Shown piece after piece: positions 52,841 through 60,010 of a stretch of 64,000 nt of DNA. A program made the position numbers and the translations under genes. Each line of letters begins with the position of its first letter. Positions within the stretch are counted from its first letter, which is position 1. Origin of the DNA: Planctomycetota bacterium (GTDB lineage: Bacteria; Planctomycetota; UBA8742; UBA2392); contig JADKGX010000002.1 of the NCBI GenBank assembly GCA_016722065.1, positions 248,001 through 312,000 on the forward strand. The letters are read 5' to 3'. A model generated the notes under the pieces. That model worked only from the letters and a program-made list of their open reading frames with translations, was not told the DNA's origin and searched no databases.

Positions 52841-53550
52841 TTTTTGCCCTTGGTGTCAAAGGGCTTCACAACGGGCAGGCGCGCGCTGACATTCAATTTG
52901 GCAACCAGGTCGACCACTGCCTCGGCAACTTTGGTTTTGGTGCTTGGCGGCAGTTCGGCCACCAGGCCCCTGGCACTGATAATGCGCACGAACTCCTTGG
53001 CCTGGCCGAAGTGCTGGGGCGTGTTGACCACCATCAAGTCGCAGTTCTTCTCCTGCAACTTGCGCCGGGCGTTTTCGATTTCGTTGGCGGTCTCCAGGCT
53101 GAAGCCAATCACAATCTGGTCGTCGCGGCGGCGTGCGCCCATGGCCTTGAGGACATCCGGGTTCAGAACGAACTCAATCACCATCTTTTCGGCACCCTTC
53201 TTGACCTTGCCCTGCTCTCGCCTTGCAGGCCGGTAATCACTGACTGCGGCACTGGCAATGAACACGTTGCAGTGGTCAAAACGCTCGGTTACAGCTTCCA
53301 GCATTTCCTGGGCGCTGACGACCGGAACCAGGGCGATGCCCGGCGGAGCCTGCAGGTGCGTGGGACCGCAAACCACGGTCACGTTGCCACCCAGCTTCTG
53401 GCAGGCGCGGGCGAGCTCCATGCCCATCAGCCCGGTGCTGGGGTTGCTGAGGAAGCGAACCTCGTCTAGATACTCCCACGTGGGGCCGGCAGTTATCAGC
53501 ACCTGCAGGCCGCGCAGATCGCCTACCCTTGTTGTCAGCTTCTTAGCCAT
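52837..53550 (-). CDS. coaB: Stand-alone phosphopantothenate-cysteine ligase (CoaB)
   Basis: Joins cysteine to phosphopantothenate in coenzyme A synthesis. The 237-residue protein covers only the CoaB half of Dfp: LQVLITAGPTWEYLDEVRFL, SNPSTGLMGMELARACQKLG, VFIASAAVSDYRPA, IVIGFSLET, and CDLMVVNTPQ. The CoaC decarboxylase half usually fused at the N-terminus is absent and not elsewhere in the window. It overlaps ansA upstream by 16 nt and the FAH gene downstream by 4 nt, so all three are likely one operon. Confidence 0.9.
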   Translation of the reverse strand: MAKKLTTRVGDLRGLQVLITAGPTWEYLDEVRFLSNPSTGLMGMELARACQKLGGNVTVVCGPTHLQAPPGIALVPVVSAQEMLEAVTERFDHCNVFIASAAVSDYRPARREQGKVKKGAEKMVIEFVLNPDVLKAMGARRRDDQIVIGFSLETANEIENARRKLQEKNCDLMVVNTPQHFGQAKEFVRIISARGLVAELPPSTKTKVAEAVVDLVAKLNVSARLPVVKPFDTKGKK

Positions 53551-54512
53551 TGAGAAATCTCTTGTCGCCCCATGCCCGCGCCCAGTGCCGCCATCAATAA
53601 AATGCGCGCCTTGTGGCCTGGAATGCCAGGCGTGAACACCAGCCCGGCTTCCATCAGCCGCGCGCCTCCGCCCTCATAGCCGTACGTTCCGCTGACACGC
53701 CCGCCCCAGCAGCGCGATGTCAGCAAAACAACCATACCAGATTCCTGCGCTGCAATAGCGGCCTTGGCCATTGGCGGCGGAAGGTTGCCCCGCCCCAGCG
53801 CCTCAATCACCACACCTTTGTCGCCGCGGGCGGCCACAAGGTCAATCAACGATCCGTCATCGCCGGCGCTGGCAACAATCAAGGCCACACGCTTTTCCAG
53901 GCCGGGCGTAACCAGCGCCTTGCGGCCTGCAGGCCGCCGGTGAAAGCGCAATTCTTCTCCATCAAACATAGCCACCGGGCCGGTATCGGGTGCTTGAAAG
54001 GTGTCCAGCGCCTCGGTGTAGGTCTTGGTCACCTCACAGGCCGCGCACACGCCACTGTTCATCACCACCAGCACGCCACGGTCGCGCGCTTCGGCGCTGG
54101 CTGCCACTCGGCAGGCTTGGTAGAGGTTGATCGGGCCATCCCAGGAAAGCTGGCTGCTGGTGCGCATGGCGCCGACAAAAACCACGGGCTGCGGCCCCTG
54201 GTGGCGCAGATCGCACAGATAGGCGCTTTCTTCCAGTGTGTCTGTGCCGTGCGTGATCACGACGCCCTCAAAGCCCTGGTCAAAGCTGCGGGCGACAAGT
54301 TCGCTGAGTTCCCACATGCGCTGGGGCGTCATGTGCGGGCCGGGCAACTGGCCAAAATCATGCACCACGGGCTGGCAGAATCGTTCCAGGCCCGGCACGT
54401 CTTTCAGCAGGTCTGCGCCAGAAAGCACGGGCACGGCGCCGCGGCCGGCATCGTCGCGCATCGAAATCGTGCCGCCGGTGAAGATCAGTCGGATTCTGGG
54501 AAGATCGGGCAT
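53535..54512 (-). CDS. ansA: Cytoplasmic-type asparaginase
   Basis: Hydrolyses L-asparagine to aspartate and ammonia. The 325-residue protein has the first catalytic Thr in IFTGGTISMRDD and the second triad segment VVITHGTDTLEESAYL, followed by FVGAMRTSSQLSWDG. No signal peptide, so type I. ATG 54512 is preferred over 54554 because it gives the family N-terminus (PDLPRIRLIFTGGT). No SD is visible; a heptamer repeat element begins just upstream and may supply or separate its promoter. Confidence 0.9.
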   Translation of the reverse strand: MPDLPRIRLIFTGGTISMRDDAGRGAVPVLSGADLLKDVPGLERFCQPVVHDFGQLPGPHMTPQRMWELSELVARSFDQGFEGVVITHGTDTLEESAYLCDLRHQGPQPVVFVGAMRTSSQLSWDGPINLYQACRVAASAEARDRGVLVVMNSGVCAACEVTKTYTEALDTFQAPDTGPVAMFDGEELRFHRRPAGRKALVTPGLEKRVALIVASAGDDGSLIDLVAARGDKGVVIEALGRGNLPPPMAKAAIAAQESGMVVLLTSRCWGGRVSGTYGYEGGGARLMEAGLVFTPGIPGHKARILLMAALGAGMGRQEISQWLRS

Positions 54513-54519
54513 GGGAGCT

Positions 54520-54649
54520 TTTAGTCGGGAGTCGGCAGTCCGGAGCAAAGGCAACAGCCCGCAGTTTGCCGTTCCTGCCGTCGCCTGACTACAGACTGCT
54601 CACTCGCGACTACCCTCAACTCACTCCCTTCTCCCGACTCCTGACTAAA
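54520..54649. repeat. Inverted-repeat element of AGTCGGG heptamers
   Basis: About 130 nt between divergent ansA and ltaE. The outer arms TTTAGTCGGGAGTCGGCAG (left) and its near-complement at 54631-54649 (right) match at 17 of 19 positions by eye. The sequence is built from degenerate AGTCxGG words at 7-bp period; the reverse complement of the right side reads as roughly nine consecutive heptamers. Confidence 0.75.
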
Positions 54650-54675
54650 CAGGCCTGACTTCCTACCCTGTCCCT

Positions 54676-55707
54676 ATGCACAACATTTCTGATTTTCGCA
54701 GCGACACTGTCACCTTGCCCACGCCTGCCATGCGCGAGGCCATGGCCAAAGCCGAACTAGACGACGACGTGCTGGGCACCGAGCCCACGGTGAACCGGCT
54801 GGAAGCCATGACGGCAGATCTGCTGGGCAAAGAAGCCGGCCTGTTTGTGCCCAGCGGCACGATGGGCAACCAGATTGCGATTGCGCTGCACGCGCAGCGC
54901 GGCCAGGAAGTGATCTGCGAGTTCGCGGCCCATACCTATAACAATGAAAGCGGCGCCCTGGCGCTGATTGCCGGAGCACAAGTGCGGCCGATTCATGGCA
55001 GTGCAGGCGTGATGGACCCGGCCCACGTGGAAGCCCTGATTCGCCCAGCCAACATTCACAACCCGCGCACGGCGTTGATCACCGTAGAGAACACACACAA
55101 CGCCGCCGGCGGCACGATTGTGCCTCTGGCCAACATTCGCGCGCTGGCCGAAACCGCACGCAAACACCACCTGAAGTACCACCTGGACGGCGCGCGGCTG
55201 TGGAATGCGCACGTGTCGACCGGCGTGGCACTGAAGGACTGGTGCGCACCCTTTGACACCGTCAATGTTTGCCTGAGTAAGGGTCTGTGCAGCCCCGTGG
55301 GCAGCGTGCTGGTGGGTTCGCGCGACGACATCGAGCGCGGGCGCTATCTGCGCAAGCAACTGGGCGGCGGCATGCGCCAAAGCGGCATTCTGGCCGCCTG
55401 CGGCATTGTCAGCATCAGCAGCATGATTGAGCGCCTGAAAGACGACCACAGCAACGCGCGCAAGCTGGCAGAGGGCCTGGCCAGGCTGCCAGGTGTGCAA
55501 CTTGACCTGTCAACAGTGCAGACAAACATCATCTACTTCAGCGTGCCGGGTCGCGAGGCCCAGTTTCCGCAGTGGCTGGACAAGCTGAAGCAACAAAACA
55601 CGCTGGCCATGACACTTGGCAACCGCTGGCGGCTGGTGACGCACAACGACGTCGACGCACAAGACTGCGAACGAGCCCTGGGTGCCTTCAAGGCCCTGCT
55701 GGCGTAG
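54676..55707 (+). CDS. ltaE: L-threonine aldolase
   Basis: A PLP enzyme that cleaves threonine or allo-threonine to glycine and acetaldehyde. The 343-residue protein has FRSDTVTLPTPAMREAM at the N-terminus, the YHLDGARLWNA cofactor Asp motif, and the Schiff-base Lys in CLSKGLCSPVGSVL. There is no SD; TACCCT ends 6 nt before the ATG, with CTGACT 17 nt further upstream, so a leaderless transcript is likely. A bidirectional terminator follows. Confidence 0.95.
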   Translation: MHNISDFRSDTVTLPTPAMREAMAKAELDDDVLGTEPTVNRLEAMTADLLGKEAGLFVPSGTMGNQIAIALHAQRGQEVICEFAAHTYNNESGALALIAGAQVRPIHGSAGVMDPAHVEALIRPANIHNPRTALITVENTHNAAGGTIVPLANIRALAETARKHHLKYHLDGARLWNAHVSTGVALKDWCAPFDTVNVCLSKGLCSPVGSVLVGSRDDIERGRYLRKQLGGGMRQSGILAACGIVSISSMIERLKDDHSNARKLAEGLARLPGVQLDLSTVQTNIIYFSVPGREAQFPQWLDKLKQQNTLAMTLGNRWRLVTHNDVDAQDCERALGAFKALLA

Positions 55708-55732
55708 AATCGACCACAGCCCGATCCTATGA

Positions 55733-55758
55733 AAAGCCCGGCCTTGCGGCCGGGCTTT
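55733..55758. terminator. Bidirectional terminator between ltaE and groEL
   Basis: An 11-bp stem AAAGCCCGGCC / GGCCGGGCTTT with loop TTGC (GCAA on the minus strand). On the minus strand the stem ends in TTTTC; on the plus strand TTTGGTTGTT follows. It serves both convergent genes. Confidence 0.85.
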
Positions 55759-55797
55759 GGTTGTTGCCGGTTCGGGCGGGGCGCCCTCATCACTGGC

Positions 55798-57474
55798 CTA
55801 CATGCCCATGTCCATGCCGCCCATTCCACCCATGCCGCCCATGCCACCCATTCCCCCCATGCCTCCGCCGCCCATGCCTGCGGGGGCCGCCTTCTTTTCG
55901 GGGATCTCGCTGATGGCAACGTTGGTGGTAAGCAGCAAAGTCGCCACGCTGGCCGCGTTCTGCAGGGCCGAAGTCGTGACCTTGGCCGGGTCAATCACGC
56001 CGGCCTTGACCAGGTCTTCGTACTTTTCAGTCTGCGCGTTGAAGCCAAAGTTGAAGTCCTTGTTTTCCAGCACGCGCATGGCAACCACGCTGCCGTCCAG
56101 GCCGGCGTTGGCCACAATCTGCTTCAAGGGCGCGCTGAGTGCACGGCGCACAATGTCGATACCGATTTGTTCGTCAGAGTTGCCCTTGACCTTGTCCAGT
56201 GCTTCGGCCAGGCGCAGCAATGCCACGCCGCCACCAGGCAGAATGCCGCTTTCAACGGCTGCGCGCGTGGCGTGCAGAGCGTCTTCCACGCGGGCCTTCT
56301 TTTCCTTCATTTCCACTTCTGTGGCTGCGCCAACCTTCAGCTTGGCCACGCCGCCAGCCAGCTTGGCCACGCGCTCTTGCAGTTTTTCGCGGTCGTAATC
56401 GCTGGTGGTTTTTTCAATCTCTGCGTTCAACTGGTCAATGCGGGCCTTGATTTCCTTGTTGGTGCCTGCGCCCTCAATGATCGTGGTCAATTCCTTTTCA
56501 ATCACCACGCGCTTGGCGCGGCCCAGCATCTTGATGTCCACGGTCTCCAGGCTCATGCCTGTTTCTTCCGACACAACCTTGCCGCCGGTCAGTACCGCGA
56601 TGTCGTCCATCATGGACTTGCGACGGTCGCCAAAGCCGGGGGCCTTGACGGCGCAGCACTTCAGCACGCCGCGCAGGTGGTTGACCACCAGCGTGGCCAG
56701 GGCCTCGCCTTCAATTTCTTCGGCCATGAAGACCACGGGCTTGCCGCTGCGGGCCAGTTGTTCCAGCACCGGCATCAGTTCCTTGATGCTGGTCAGCTTC
56801 TTGTCGTACAGGAAGATGTACGGATCATCGAACTCGGTCTTCATGCCGGCTTTGTCGGTAACAAAGTGCGGGCTGACGAAACCCTTGTCGAACTGCATGC
56901 CCTCAACCCATTCCACTTCCGTCTCGCGGCCTTTGCCTTCTTCCACGGTGATCACGCCGTCTTTGCCGACTTTGTCCATCGCCTGGGCCAGCATCTTGCC
57001 GATTTCGGCATCGTTGTTGGCGGCAATCGTGCCGACCTGCGCGATTTCGGCAGAGACACTGACGGCCTTTGCGCGCTTCTTGATTTCTTCGGTTACGTAG
57101 GCCACGGCCTTGTTGATGCCGTCGCGAACGCCAATCGGGTTGGCGCCAGCGGCCACGTTCTTGAGGCCTTCATCGAGAATCGCTTCAGCCAGCACGGTGG
57201 CGGTGGTGGTGCCGTCGCCGGCGTTGTCAGAGGTGCGCGAGGCCACTTCCTTCACAATCTGGGCACCCATGTTTTCCCAGGCGTCCTTGAACTCGATTTC
57301 CTTGGCAACGGTCACGCCGTCTTTGGTGACGGTCGGGCCGCCGTAGGACTTCTGGATTACAACGTTACGGCCACGAGGGCCCAGGGTGGCCTTGACGGCG
57401 CGGGCAAGCTGCCGCACACCGGCGCGAATGCGTTCACGGGCGTCCTGGTCGAATACGATTTGTTTGGCTGCCAT
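55798..57474 (-). CDS. groEL: Chaperonin GroEL
   Basis: The ATP-driven folding chamber (558 residues). Highly conserved throughout: VKATLGPRGRNVVIQKSYGG, DGVTVAKEIEF, SDNAGDGTTTATVLAEAI (ATP site), GVLKCCAVKAPGFGDRRKSM, PGGGVALLRLAEALD, and the typical repetitive Gly-Met tail (GGMGGMGGMGGMGGMDMGM). AAAGGAC precedes the ATG. It follows groES by 99 nt containing a dyad and a hairpin. Confidence 0.98.
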   Translation of the reverse strand: MAAKQIVFDQDARERIRAGVRQLARAVKATLGPRGRNVVIQKSYGGPTVTKDGVTVAKEIEFKDAWENMGAQIVKEVASRTSDNAGDGTTTATVLAEAILDEGLKNVAAGANPIGVRDGINKAVAYVTEEIKKRAKAVSVSAEIAQVGTIAANNDAEIGKMLAQAMDKVGKDGVITVEEGKGRETEVEWVEGMQFDKGFVSPHFVTDKAGMKTEFDDPYIFLYDKKLTSIKELMPVLEQLARSGKPVVFMAEEIEGEALATLVVNHLRGVLKCCAVKAPGFGDRRKSMMDDIAVLTGGKVVSEETGMSLETVDIKMLGRAKRVVIEKELTTIIEGAGTNKEIKARIDQLNAEIEKTTSDYDREKLQERVAKLAGGVAKLKVGAATEVEMKEKKARVEDALHATRAAVESGILPGGGVALLRLAEALDKVKGNSDEQIGIDIVRRALSAPLKQIVANAGLDGSVVAMRVLENKDFNFGFNAQTEKYEDLVKAGVIDPAKVTTSALQNAASVATLLLTTNVAISEIPEKKAAPAGMGGGGMGGMGGMGGMGGMGGMDMGM

Positions 57475-57489
57475 GGTCGATGTCCTTTA

Positions 57490-57504
57490 TGCACGGCTTG
57501 TGCA
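57490..57504 (-). promoter_or_regulatory. Short dyad upstream of groEL
   Basis: TGCAC-N5-GTGCA, 15 bp, 16 nt before the groEL ATG, just before the AAAGGAC ribosome-binding site. It is not the CIRCE/HrcA sequence. Possible operator or mRNA structure; the short arms make chance occurrence possible. Confidence 0.3.
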
Positions 57505-57541
57505 ATGAGTGTCTGTGTTGGTGGTGCGGATAGGAATCAAG

Positions 57542-57563
57542 GCCCGGCACTTTCACGCCGGGC
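57542..57563 (-). other. Intercistronic hairpin between groES and groEL
   Basis: A 7-bp GCCCGGC / GCCGGGC stem with an 8-nt loop directly after the groES stop. Without a T-run on the minus strand it is more likely an mRNA-stabilising or attenuating structure than a full terminator. Confidence 0.5.
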
Positions 57564-57573
57564 TGACGCGTGA

Positions 57574-57867
57574 CTATTCAACGACAGCCAGGATTTCTTC
57601 TTCGCTCATCAGGATGAAATCTTTGCCGTCGATCTTGACGTCGGTGCCGGCGTAGCTTTTGAACAGCACGCGGTCGCCAGCCTTGACCTGGAAGGCAATG
57701 CGCTCTCCCTGGTCGCTCAAGCGGCCCTGGCCGACGGCTACGATCTTGCCTTCCTTGGGCTTTTCCTTGCTTGCTTCGGGCAGAATGATGCCGCCCTTGG
57801 TCTTTTCGTCGGCCTTGGCGCGCTCAATCAGCACTTTGTCGTTCAGCGGACGAACCTTGGTTGCCAT
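57574..57867 (-). CDS. groES: Co-chaperonin GroES
   Basis: The 97-residue lid of GroEL. RPLNDKVLIERAKADEKTKG, the mobile-loop segment GGIILPEASKEKPKEGKIVA, GDRVLFKSYAGTDVKIDGKD and ILMSEEEILAVVE match the family. GGAGAGAC precedes the ATG. It is 35 nt downstream of a small unknown gene and 99 nt upstream of groEL. Confidence 0.97.
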   Translation of the reverse strand: MATKVRPLNDKVLIERAKADEKTKGGIILPEASKEKPKEGKIVAVGQGRLSDQGERIAFQVKAGDRVLFKSYAGTDVKIDGKDFILMSEEEILAVVE

Positions 57868-57902
57868 AGCTGTCTCTCCGGTCTTTCGTGGCTTGTACGG
57901 GA

Positions 57903-58238
57903 TCAGTTCAAATTCTCTGGTTGTTCCACGCGCGACAACACGTCTTCGCGTTTGCTGGTTTCTTGTGCCTGTTCCTGCTGGCGCATCAGGTTGTTGATGA
58001 ACTCCATCGAAGCCGCCAGCGGGCCGCCGTCTCCGACATCTGCCATCTGTTGCAGGCGCTGCAGGGTTTCCCCCACCGGGTCCAGCACGCCTTTTTCGAT
58101 TGCACTTTCAAAAATCTTCATCGCCCGAACCATGGGCTCCGGCATATCGGCCGTCGCGCCCAGTGGAATCTTGACGATGCCCATGGGCGTCTGGATCACG
58201 ATCAGTTTTTGCGGCTCTTCGGAAATGCGTCTTCCCAT
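57903..58238 (-). CDS. Hypothetical protein upstream of groES
   Basis: A 111-residue soluble protein. The N-terminal beta-rich part (KLIVIQTPMGIVKIPLGATA) is followed by helices (EPMVRAMKIFESAIEKGVLD; EFINNLMRQQEQAQETSKRE). I do not recognise it. It lies 33 nt after the receiver gene and 35 nt before groES on the same strand, so co-transcription with the chaperonin is plausible. The SD is weak (AAGAAA). Confidence 0.75.
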   Translation of the reverse strand: MGRRISEEPQKLIVIQTPMGIVKIPLGATADMPEPMVRAMKIFESAIEKGVLDPVGETLQRLQQMADVGDGGPLAASMEFINNLMRQQEQAQETSKREDVLSRVEQPENLN

Positions 58239-58271
58239 GGCTTTCTTGCGCTGGTGCGGGTCTCAAAGGCC

Positions 58272-58643
58272 TCAACTGGCCATTGCAAAGCGTACTACCT
58301 CACGGAACAGGCCTACCTCAAACGGCTTGCGTAACAGCCGCAATGGATTCAGTCGCAACGCGTCCTCAATCAAGCCTTCACTGGCTTCGGCCGTCATGAA
58401 GATGCAGGCAAACTGGCGCAGCGCACTTTGAAGCTCGCGGTAGACCTTCACACCGGTCATATCCGGCAGGTTCAAGTCCAGAATCACCAGCTTCAATGGC
58501 GCCGCCACTGCAAGTTCAAGCGCTTCCTGGCCCCTGCCGGCCTGCAACGGGTCAATGCCTTCGTCTTGCAGCGCAAGGGCCAAACCCTCACGCAACCCGA
58601 CGTTGTCATCCACCAGCAGCACCCTTCGATCGGCAAGCATCAT
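58272..58643 (-). CDS. Stand-alone response-regulator receiver
   Basis: A 124-residue CheY-like receiver with no output domain. The acidic pair is in VLLVDDN (Asp12, Asp13), the phospho-acceptor is Asp56 in LVILDLNLPDMTG, with Thr in IFMTAEAS and Lys in LRKPFE. All catalytic residues are present. ATGATG at 58643/58640 leaves the exact start uncertain; there is no strong SD. No histidine kinase is in the window. It is positioned upstream of groESL on the same strand. Confidence 0.9.
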   Translation of the reverse strand: MMLADRRVLLVDDNVGLREGLALALQDEGIDPLQAGRGQEALELAVAAPLKLVILDLNLPDMTGVKVYRELQSALRQFACIFMTAEASEGLIEDALRLNPLRLLRKPFEVGLFREVVRFAMAS

Positions 58644-58811
58644 GGAAGCACCGACCGGCTGAAAGCAAACCGGATGCCATCGCAACGAAACCACAGTGGG
58701 CGGTGTAACTTGCTTGTTTTTCGGTTGTTATGAGAATGCCAAGGGTCGCATTGCGATTGCCTGTCTGCCGCACTGGCAGAGTGGCATCCAGCCCGTTCTG
58801 CTGGTGCCAGC

Positions 58812-58841
58812 TTGGCAGGCTGGACCCAACCCGGCTAAAAC
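58812..58841 (+). promoter_or_regulatory. Candidate promoter of the P-II operon
   Basis: TTGGCA at 58812-58817 (5 of 6 to consensus), an 18-nt spacer, TAAAAC at 58836-58841. It would give a leader of about 60 nt. Confidence 0.3.
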
Positions 58842-58909
58842 AGGCTATCGCCACCTGTGGCATGGCCTTGGATCGGCTGCGCCACGTCGCTGGGGTATCC
58901 GGACTGCCC

Positions 58910-59230
58910 ATGAAAATCGTCGTTGCCGTCATCAAGCCTTTCAAGCTGGACGCCTGCCTGCGGGCGCTGGCCGCTGTGCCCACGCAAGACCTGATTCACA
59001 GTGAGGCCAGAGGCTACGGACGCCAAAAAGACCACCTGAAGGATTACCGCGACGACCGCTTTGCCGTGGCGTTCCTGCCCAAGATTCGGCTCGAGTTCAC
59101 CGTCGAAAACGAACACCTGAAAGCCGCCATTGAGGCCATCTATCAGGCTTGCCGCAGTGGCCGCCAGGGCGACGGAAAAATCTGGGTGCTTGATGCCCGG
59201 GCGATAACGCCGCAAGCTGCAAGCGCATGA
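58910..59230 (+). CDS. glnB: P-II family nitrogen regulator with Phe51
   Basis: A 106-residue trimeric signal protein sensing 2-oxoglutarate and ATP/ADP. MKIVVAVIKPFKLDACLRAL, GYGRQKDHLKDYRDDRFAVA and GRQGDGKIWVLDARAI match GlnB/GlnK column for column. Tyr46 of the T-loop is kept but position 51, the uridylylated Tyr, is Phe. Control by GlnD at Tyr51 is therefore impossible. No amtB lies beside it. Its stop overlaps the next start by 4 nt (ATGA), coupling it to a phospholipid synthase gene. Confidence 0.92.
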   Translation: MKIVVAVIKPFKLDACLRALAAVPTQDLIHSEARGYGRQKDHLKDYRDDRFAVAFLPKIRLEFTVENEHLKAAIEAIYQACRSGRQGDGKIWVLDARAITPQAASA

Positions 59231-59820
59231 ACCAGCCGCGCCCTTCGTTCTGGACCATCGCCAACGTGTTTACCTTCACGCGTTTTGTGTGCGGGCCGTT
59301 GTGCGCGGCGTGCTTTCTAATGGGCGGGTATTGGGGCCTGTGGGTTGGCGGGTGGCTTGGTGGCCTGGCGATGTTTACCGACGTATGCGATGGCTACTTC
59401 GCGCGCCGCCAGAAACAGGTCAGCGATATCGGCAAGATCTTTGACCCGATCGCCGATGCGGTGTTTTTTGTGCTGGTATGGACGGCGCTGGGGCTGGAAG
59501 GCGCCTTTCCGGTGTGGCTGGCGCTGCCTTTTCTGGCGCGCGAGTTTGTGCAGCACGTGTACCTGCGGCCCACGGCGGCGCGTCACGGGCTGGTGCTTGC
59601 GGCTAATTTCTGGGGCAAGACCAAAACGTTGGTACAGACCCTGGTGTTCATTGCGATGTGCTGGTTCGAGTTTTTCTGCGAGTACTGGCCTTCGATTGCG
59701 GTATGGGTCAAACCTGCCAACCTTGTCATGATCAGCGTAACGGCGCTGGTCAGCGTGTTGTCGATTCTGCCCTACTTCAAGACGCTTCGCGCGGTTTCTC
59801 GCCAACCCGCGGCGGCTTGA
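59227..59820 (+). CDS. CDP-alcohol phosphatidyltransferase family protein
   Basis: Integral membrane enzyme of phospholipid head-group transfer (197 residues). The diagnostic motif DG-x2-AR-x8-G-x3-D-x3-D is present as CDGYFARRQKQVSDIGKIFD followed by PIAD. About five TM segments. The fold covers phosphatidylglycerophosphate and phosphatidylserine synthases; I cannot say which. It is translationally coupled to the P-II gene, which is an unusual partner. A repeat element follows. Confidence 0.9.
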   Translation: MNQPRPSFWTIANVFTFTRFVCGPLCAACFLMGGYWGLWVGGWLGGLAMFTDVCDGYFARRQKQVSDIGKIFDPIADAVFFVLVWTALGLEGAFPVWLALPFLAREFVQHVYLRPTAARHGLVLAANFWGKTKTLVQTLVFIAMCWFEFFCEYWPSIAVWVKPANLVMISVTALVSVLSILPYFKTLRAVSRQPAAA

Positions 59821-59836
59821 AGAGCAGCAGCTTTGG

Positions 59837-59982
59837 TCCACAGATGCACACAGATTTAAACAGATCAAGCGCTTTGACCGATGCTCCTGCTTGCCCTTGT
59901 CAGAGTGCGCCGGCACCCATGCATTGTACGCAGGATTTCTGGGGCAAAGCGGTATCCGTGTTTATCCGTGTCCATCTGTGGA
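59837..59982. repeat. Inverted-repeat element, CCACAGAT family, copy 2
   Basis: A 146-nt element starting TCCACAGATG and ending CATCTGTGGA. Each arm holds three hexamers at exactly 10-bp period (left ACAGAT, ACAGAT, ACAGAT; right, reverse complement, ACAGAT, ACGGAT, ACGGAT). Arms match at about 23 of 30 positions. The core of about 85 nt has no gene. Confidence 0.8.
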
Positions 59983-60010
59983 ATAGGAGTTCTTTGAGGC
60001 CCGCCCACCA

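Noticed and set aside
57868..57902. CIRCE/HrcA operator before groES
   Set aside because: Looked for TTAGCACTC-N9-GAGTGCTAA in the gaps around groES and groEL; nothing close is present.
58644..58909. Small RNA or gene between the receiver and P-II genes
   Set aside because: Only short weak hairpins and one candidate promoter; no conserved RNA shape or coding frame with an SD.
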